NCBI GenBank assembly: GCA_015487255.1
Contig: WFQA01000301.1
Span: forward strand, 1 to 8,440
Reading direction: 5' to 3'
From: Paracoccaceae bacterium
GTDB lineage: Bacteria > Pseudomonadota > Alphaproteobacteria > Rhodobacterales > Rhodobacteraceae
DNA length: 8,440 nucleotides
The position numbers were made by a program, and so were the translations under genes. Below are positions 6,237 to 8,440 of the stretch, piece after piece (position 1 is the stretch's first letter; each line of letters begins with the position of its first letter). The notes beneath the pieces were generated by a model that was given only the letters and a program-made list of their open reading frames with translations, searched no databases and had not been told where the DNA came from.

Positions 6237-7268
6237 TCAGGTCGCCAGCTCTTTGGCTTGGCTTACCCAGTCATCCCTACTTATCCGCCCTTTGAAACTG
6301 ACCAGATGCTCATCCGCCCAGGCAACTTCTTTGGCGCTCCACGCGGCGATCTGGTCAAAATGATAAACCCCCGCATTATTGAGTTCCTTCTCCAGCTTTG
6401 GCCCCACGCCCTTGATCTTCTTGAGATCATCAGGCTTGCCACCGCGCGCAGCACTCAACAGCTTTGGCTTGTCAGCATGTGAGGGCACCGCTGCCGGTTT
6501 CTCGGCTTTCGGGGCTGGCTTTGCAGCTTTTGGCTTTTTGGCCTTTGGCGCAGCACCTTGTTGGCCCACCGGCACCGGCGCTTTCCATAATGGCACTTCT
6601 GAGCCGTCAATGCGCTTCACCGTATCGCCCTGCGCCAGTGCCAGCGCCACCGAGCCGTTATGCACCTCGCCCGCGTTATCCTTGAGCACGGTTGGCCCAC
6701 CCAGAGGCTCGGCAGCAAAGCGGCCGTTCTGCGGCCCCGGCTCCGGCACCTCGCCGCGGGCAAAGGCCGCCAGCAATTCACGCAGCCCTTCCGGGGTCAG
6801 ATCCTCGTAATAATCCTTGCCGATCTGCGCCATCGGCGCATTGGTGCAGGCCCCGAGGCACTCGACCTCCTCCCAGCTCAGCTTGCCATCCGCGCCGGGC
6901 AAATACGGCTTTTCGTTGATCTCTTTTTTGCAGACCTCGATCAGATCTTCCGCGCCGAGCAGCATGCACGAAGTGGTGCCGCAAATCTGGATATGCGCCA
7001 CCGAGCCAACCGGCTGCAACTGGAACATGAAATAAAACGTCGCCACTTCCAGCGCGCGAATATAGGCCATATCGAGCATATCCGCCACCAACTCGATCGC
7101 CGGGCGGCTCAGCCAGCCCTCCTGCTCCTGCGCGCGCCAAAGCAGCGGGATAATGGCCGAAGCCTGCCGCCCTTCGGGGTATTTCCTGATCTGCTCTTCA
7201 GCCCAGGCCAGATTGGCATCGGTAAAGGCAAAACTCTCGGGCTGGTCTGGGGTCAGTCGGCGTAGCAT
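6237..7268 (-). CDS. nuoE: NADH-quinone oxidoreductase subunit E (24 kDa subunit) with C-terminal H3TH domain
   Basis: NuoE binds the off-pathway [2Fe-2S] cluster N1a next to the FMN of NuoF in the NADH-oxidising tip of complex I, in the cytoplasm. In the 343-residue product the thioredoxin-like core spans about residues 1-170, with cluster ligands C96, C101, C137 and C141 in the pattern CxxxxC...CxxxC. A connecting region (about 171-235) follows. Next is a Lys/Ala/Pro-rich linker (about 238-269), then a helix-hairpin-helix/H3TH domain (about 270-342) containing DDLKKIKGVGPKLEKELNNA. Classical NuoE proteins are near 160-240 residues, so this is an extended form of a kind I recall from Rhodobacteraceae. 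The ATG at 7268 gives the usual N-terminus MLRRL; a GTG three codons earlier (7277) has only 2 bases after GGAG and is less likely. The GGAG lies 11 bases before the ATG, and the ATG overlaps the stop of the small ORF, suggesting reinitiation. Confidence 0.96.
   Translation of the reverse strand: MLRRLTPDQPESFAFTDANLAWAEEQIRKYPEGRQASAIIPLLWRAQEQEGWLSRPAIELVADMLDMAYIRALEVATFYFMFQLQPVGSVAHIQICGTTSCMLLGAEDLIEVCKKEINEKPYLPGADGKLSWEEVECLGACTNAPMAQIGKDYYEDLTPEGLRELLAAFARGEVPEPGPQNGRFAAEPLGGPTVLKDNAGEVHNGSVALALAQGDTVKRIDGSEVPLWKAPVPVGQQGAAPKAKKPKAAKPAPKAEKPAAVPSHADKPKLLSAARGGKPDDLKKIKGVGPKLEKELNNAGVYHFDQIAAWSAKEVAWADEHLVSFKGRISRDDWVSQAKELAT
6243..6461 (-). repeat. Direct repeat copy 1: H3TH domain at the 3' end of nuoE
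   Basis: This 219-base segment encodes NuoE residues 270-342. It aligns without gaps to 5620-5838 in the next gene, in the same orientation and frame. Hand counting gives about 40 base differences (roughly 80% identity) and 10 amino-acid differences in 73. Confidence 0.88.
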
Positions 7269-7348
7269 TACCGGCACATCTCCGCATTAAGGGTTGTAAG
7301 ATCACGCCCGCAAAGCAGGCTGGCAGGGGCGGGGAAGGGCGAACTCAT
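7268..7348 (-). CDS. Possible 26-codon small ORF bridging nuoD and nuoE
   Basis: The 76-base gap between nuoD and nuoE is exactly filled by a short open frame. Its ATG (7348-7346) overlaps the nuoD TGA as ATGA, and its TAA (7270-7268) overlaps the nuoE ATG by one base as TAATG. The product would begin MSSPFPAPASLL and end NAEMCR, with cysteines at 13 and 25; it has no recognisable domain or signal peptide. A purine-rich GGGGAG lies 8 bases upstream of its ATG, but it sits inside the conserved VFGEIDR codons of nuoD and may be coincidental. Its function could be translational coupling of nuoE to nuoD rather than a useful peptide. A stop-free stretch of this length is not rare by chance in GC-rich DNA, so the main support is the double stop/start overlap. 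Confidence 0.4.
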   Translation of the reverse strand: MSSPFPAPASLLCGRDLTTLNAEMCR

Positions 7349-8440
7349 CGGTCGATCTCCCCGAAAACCACATCCATGGTGCCGATCAGCGCGGCGATAT
7401 CCGCCAGCTGGTGGCCCCGGCCCAGATGGTCCATCGCCGCCAGATGGGTGTAGCCCGGCGCGCGGATCTTCACCTTGTAGGGGCGGTTGGTGCCGTCAGC
7501 GATCAGGTAAACCCCGAATTCGCCCTTGGGGGCCTCCACCGCCGCATAGGTCTCGCCCGCCGGCACATGAAACCCTTCGGTATAAAGCTTGAAATGGTGG
7601 ATCAGCGCTTCCATAGAGGTTTTCATCTCGGCGCGTTTTGGCGGGGTGAGCTTGCCACGGGCCAGCACATCCTCACCCCTGCATTCATTCAGCTTTACAA
7701 CGGCCTGACGGATGATCTTGATGCTTTCGCGCATCTCGGCCATCCGCATCAGGTAGCGGTCAAAACAATCACCGTTTTTGCCAACCGGAATCTCGAAATC
7801 AAACTCGTCATAGCATTCATAAGGCTGGGCGCGGCGCAGATCCCATGCCAGCCCGGAGGAGCGCAACATCACCCCAGTCATGGCGTATTCGAGCGCGGTC
7901 TGCTCGGTGACAATGCCGATATCAACATTGCGCTGCCGGAAAATCCGGTTTTCCGTCAGCAGGTTGGCCATGTCATCCAGCACCGGCGGAAAGCGCTCGG
8001 CCCAGGCATCGATATCATCCACCAGCTTTTGCGGCAGGTCCTGATGCACCCCGCCGGGGCGGAAATAATTGGCGTGCAGGCGCGCACCACAGGCGCGCTC
8101 GTAAAAGATCATCAATGTCTCGCGCTCATCAAAGCCCCAGAGATTCGGGGTCAGCGCCCCCACATCCATCGCCTGCGAACCGACATTCATCAGGTGGTTC
8201 AATATCCGGCCAATCTCGCAAAAAAGCACCCGGATGAGCGACGCCCGGCGCGGCACCTCCGCCCCGGTCAGCTTTTCAATCGCCAGGCAAAACGCGTGCT
8301 CCTGATTCATCGGGGAAACATAGTCGAGCCGGTCGAAATAGGGCAGGTTTTGCAGGTAGGTGCGGCTTTCCATCAGCTTTTCGGTGCCGCGATGCAACAG
8401 GCCCACATGCGGGTCGGCGCGCTCGACGATCTCGCCGTCC
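7345..8440 (-). CDS. nuoD: NADH-quinone oxidoreductase subunit D (49 kDa subunit), 5' end cut by window
   Basis: NuoD is a peripheral-arm subunit of complex I that, with NuoH and NuoB, forms the quinone-reduction chamber on the cytoplasmic face of the membrane. The visible 364 codons read in frame from base 8439 to a TGA at 7347-7345. Family sequence is clear throughout: ADPHVGLLHRGTEKL at the start of the visible part, LDYVSPMNQEH, VGALTPNLWGFDERE, YFRPGGVHQDLP, and the usual C-terminus VFGEIDR. The Tyr of LDYVSPM (bases 8320-8322) corresponds by family knowledge to the quinone-binding tyrosine; its partner histidine lies in the missing N-terminal part. About 40-50 residues should be missing upstream, judging from the usual length near 410. 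It is the first visible gene of the operon, and its stop overlaps a small ORF (ATGA). Nothing in the visible reading frame looks broken. Confidence 0.98.
   Translation of the reverse strand, partial: DGEIVERADPHVGLLHRGTEKLMESRTYLQNLPYFDRLDYVSPMNQEHAFCLAIEKLTGAEVPRRASLIRVLFCEIGRILNHLMNVGSQAMDVGALTPNLWGFDERETLMIFYERACGARLHANYFRPGGVHQDLPQKLVDDIDAWAERFPPVLDDMANLLTENRIFRQRNVDIGIVTEQTALEYAMTGVMLRSSGLAWDLRRAQPYECYDEFDFEIPVGKNGDCFDRYLMRMAEMRESIKIIRQAVVKLNECRGEDVLARGKLTPPKRAEMKTSMEALIHHFKLYTEGFHVPAGETYAAVEAPKGEFGVYLIADGTNRPYKVKIRAPGYTHLAAMDHLGRGHQLADIAALIGTMDVVFGEIDR

Noticed and set aside
7269..7277. GTG start for nuoE at 7277
   Set aside because: It leaves only two bases after GGAG, and family members begin MLRRL, matching the ATG at 7268.

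Overview
The window is the central part of a NADH:quinone oxidoreductase (respiratory complex I, nuo) operon, read entirely from the minus strand. In transcription order it runs nuoD (5' end outside the window), a possible 26-codon ORF, nuoE, a membrane-anchored helix-hairpin-helix protein, a small two-helix membrane protein, nuoF, a predicted lipoprotein, a predicted secreted cysteine-containing protein, nuoG and nuoH. Gene order, protein sequence and high GC content all point to an alphaproteobacterium, most likely the Rhodobacteraceae/Roseobacter group. Their nuo operons are known to carry short unidentified reading frames between the core genes. NuoG has the N1b, N3-type and N4 clusters but lacks the extra N7 cysteines, as in alphaproteobacteria and mitochondria. 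NuoE carries a long C-terminal extension.

From right to left: 8440-7345 is nuoD. 7348-7268 is a small ORF that overlaps both the nuoD stop and the nuoE start. 7268-6237 is nuoE fused to a C-terminal H3TH/helix-hairpin-helix domain. 6201-5611 is a second protein with a near-identical copy of that domain behind two membrane helices and a Pro/Glu/Ala linker. 5574-5356 is a DUF5337-like membrane protein. 5354-4059 is nuoF. 4053-3538 is a lipoprotein, possibly DUF5333-like, with an acidic Pro-rich repeat tail. 3477-3067 is an exported protein of unknown function. 3059-1050 is nuoG and 1045-2 is nuoH. All gaps are 76 bases or less; no internal promoter or terminator is evident, so one long, translationally coupled transcript is likely.

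The core genes cooperate as follows. NuoE, NuoF and NuoG make the NADH-oxidising arm (FMN and most iron-sulfur clusters). NuoD contributes the cytoplasmic wall of the quinone site and NuoH the membrane wall. The interleaved non-core genes are the least explained part. Two share a duplicated cytoplasmic domain, one copy on NuoE itself, and carry linkers of opposite charge. Two others look exported and could only meet complex I from the periplasmic side. Together these are candidates for lineage-specific complex I accessory or assembly factors, but that role is inferred from position and architecture alone. I see no mobile element, CRISPR array, tRNA or rRNA.
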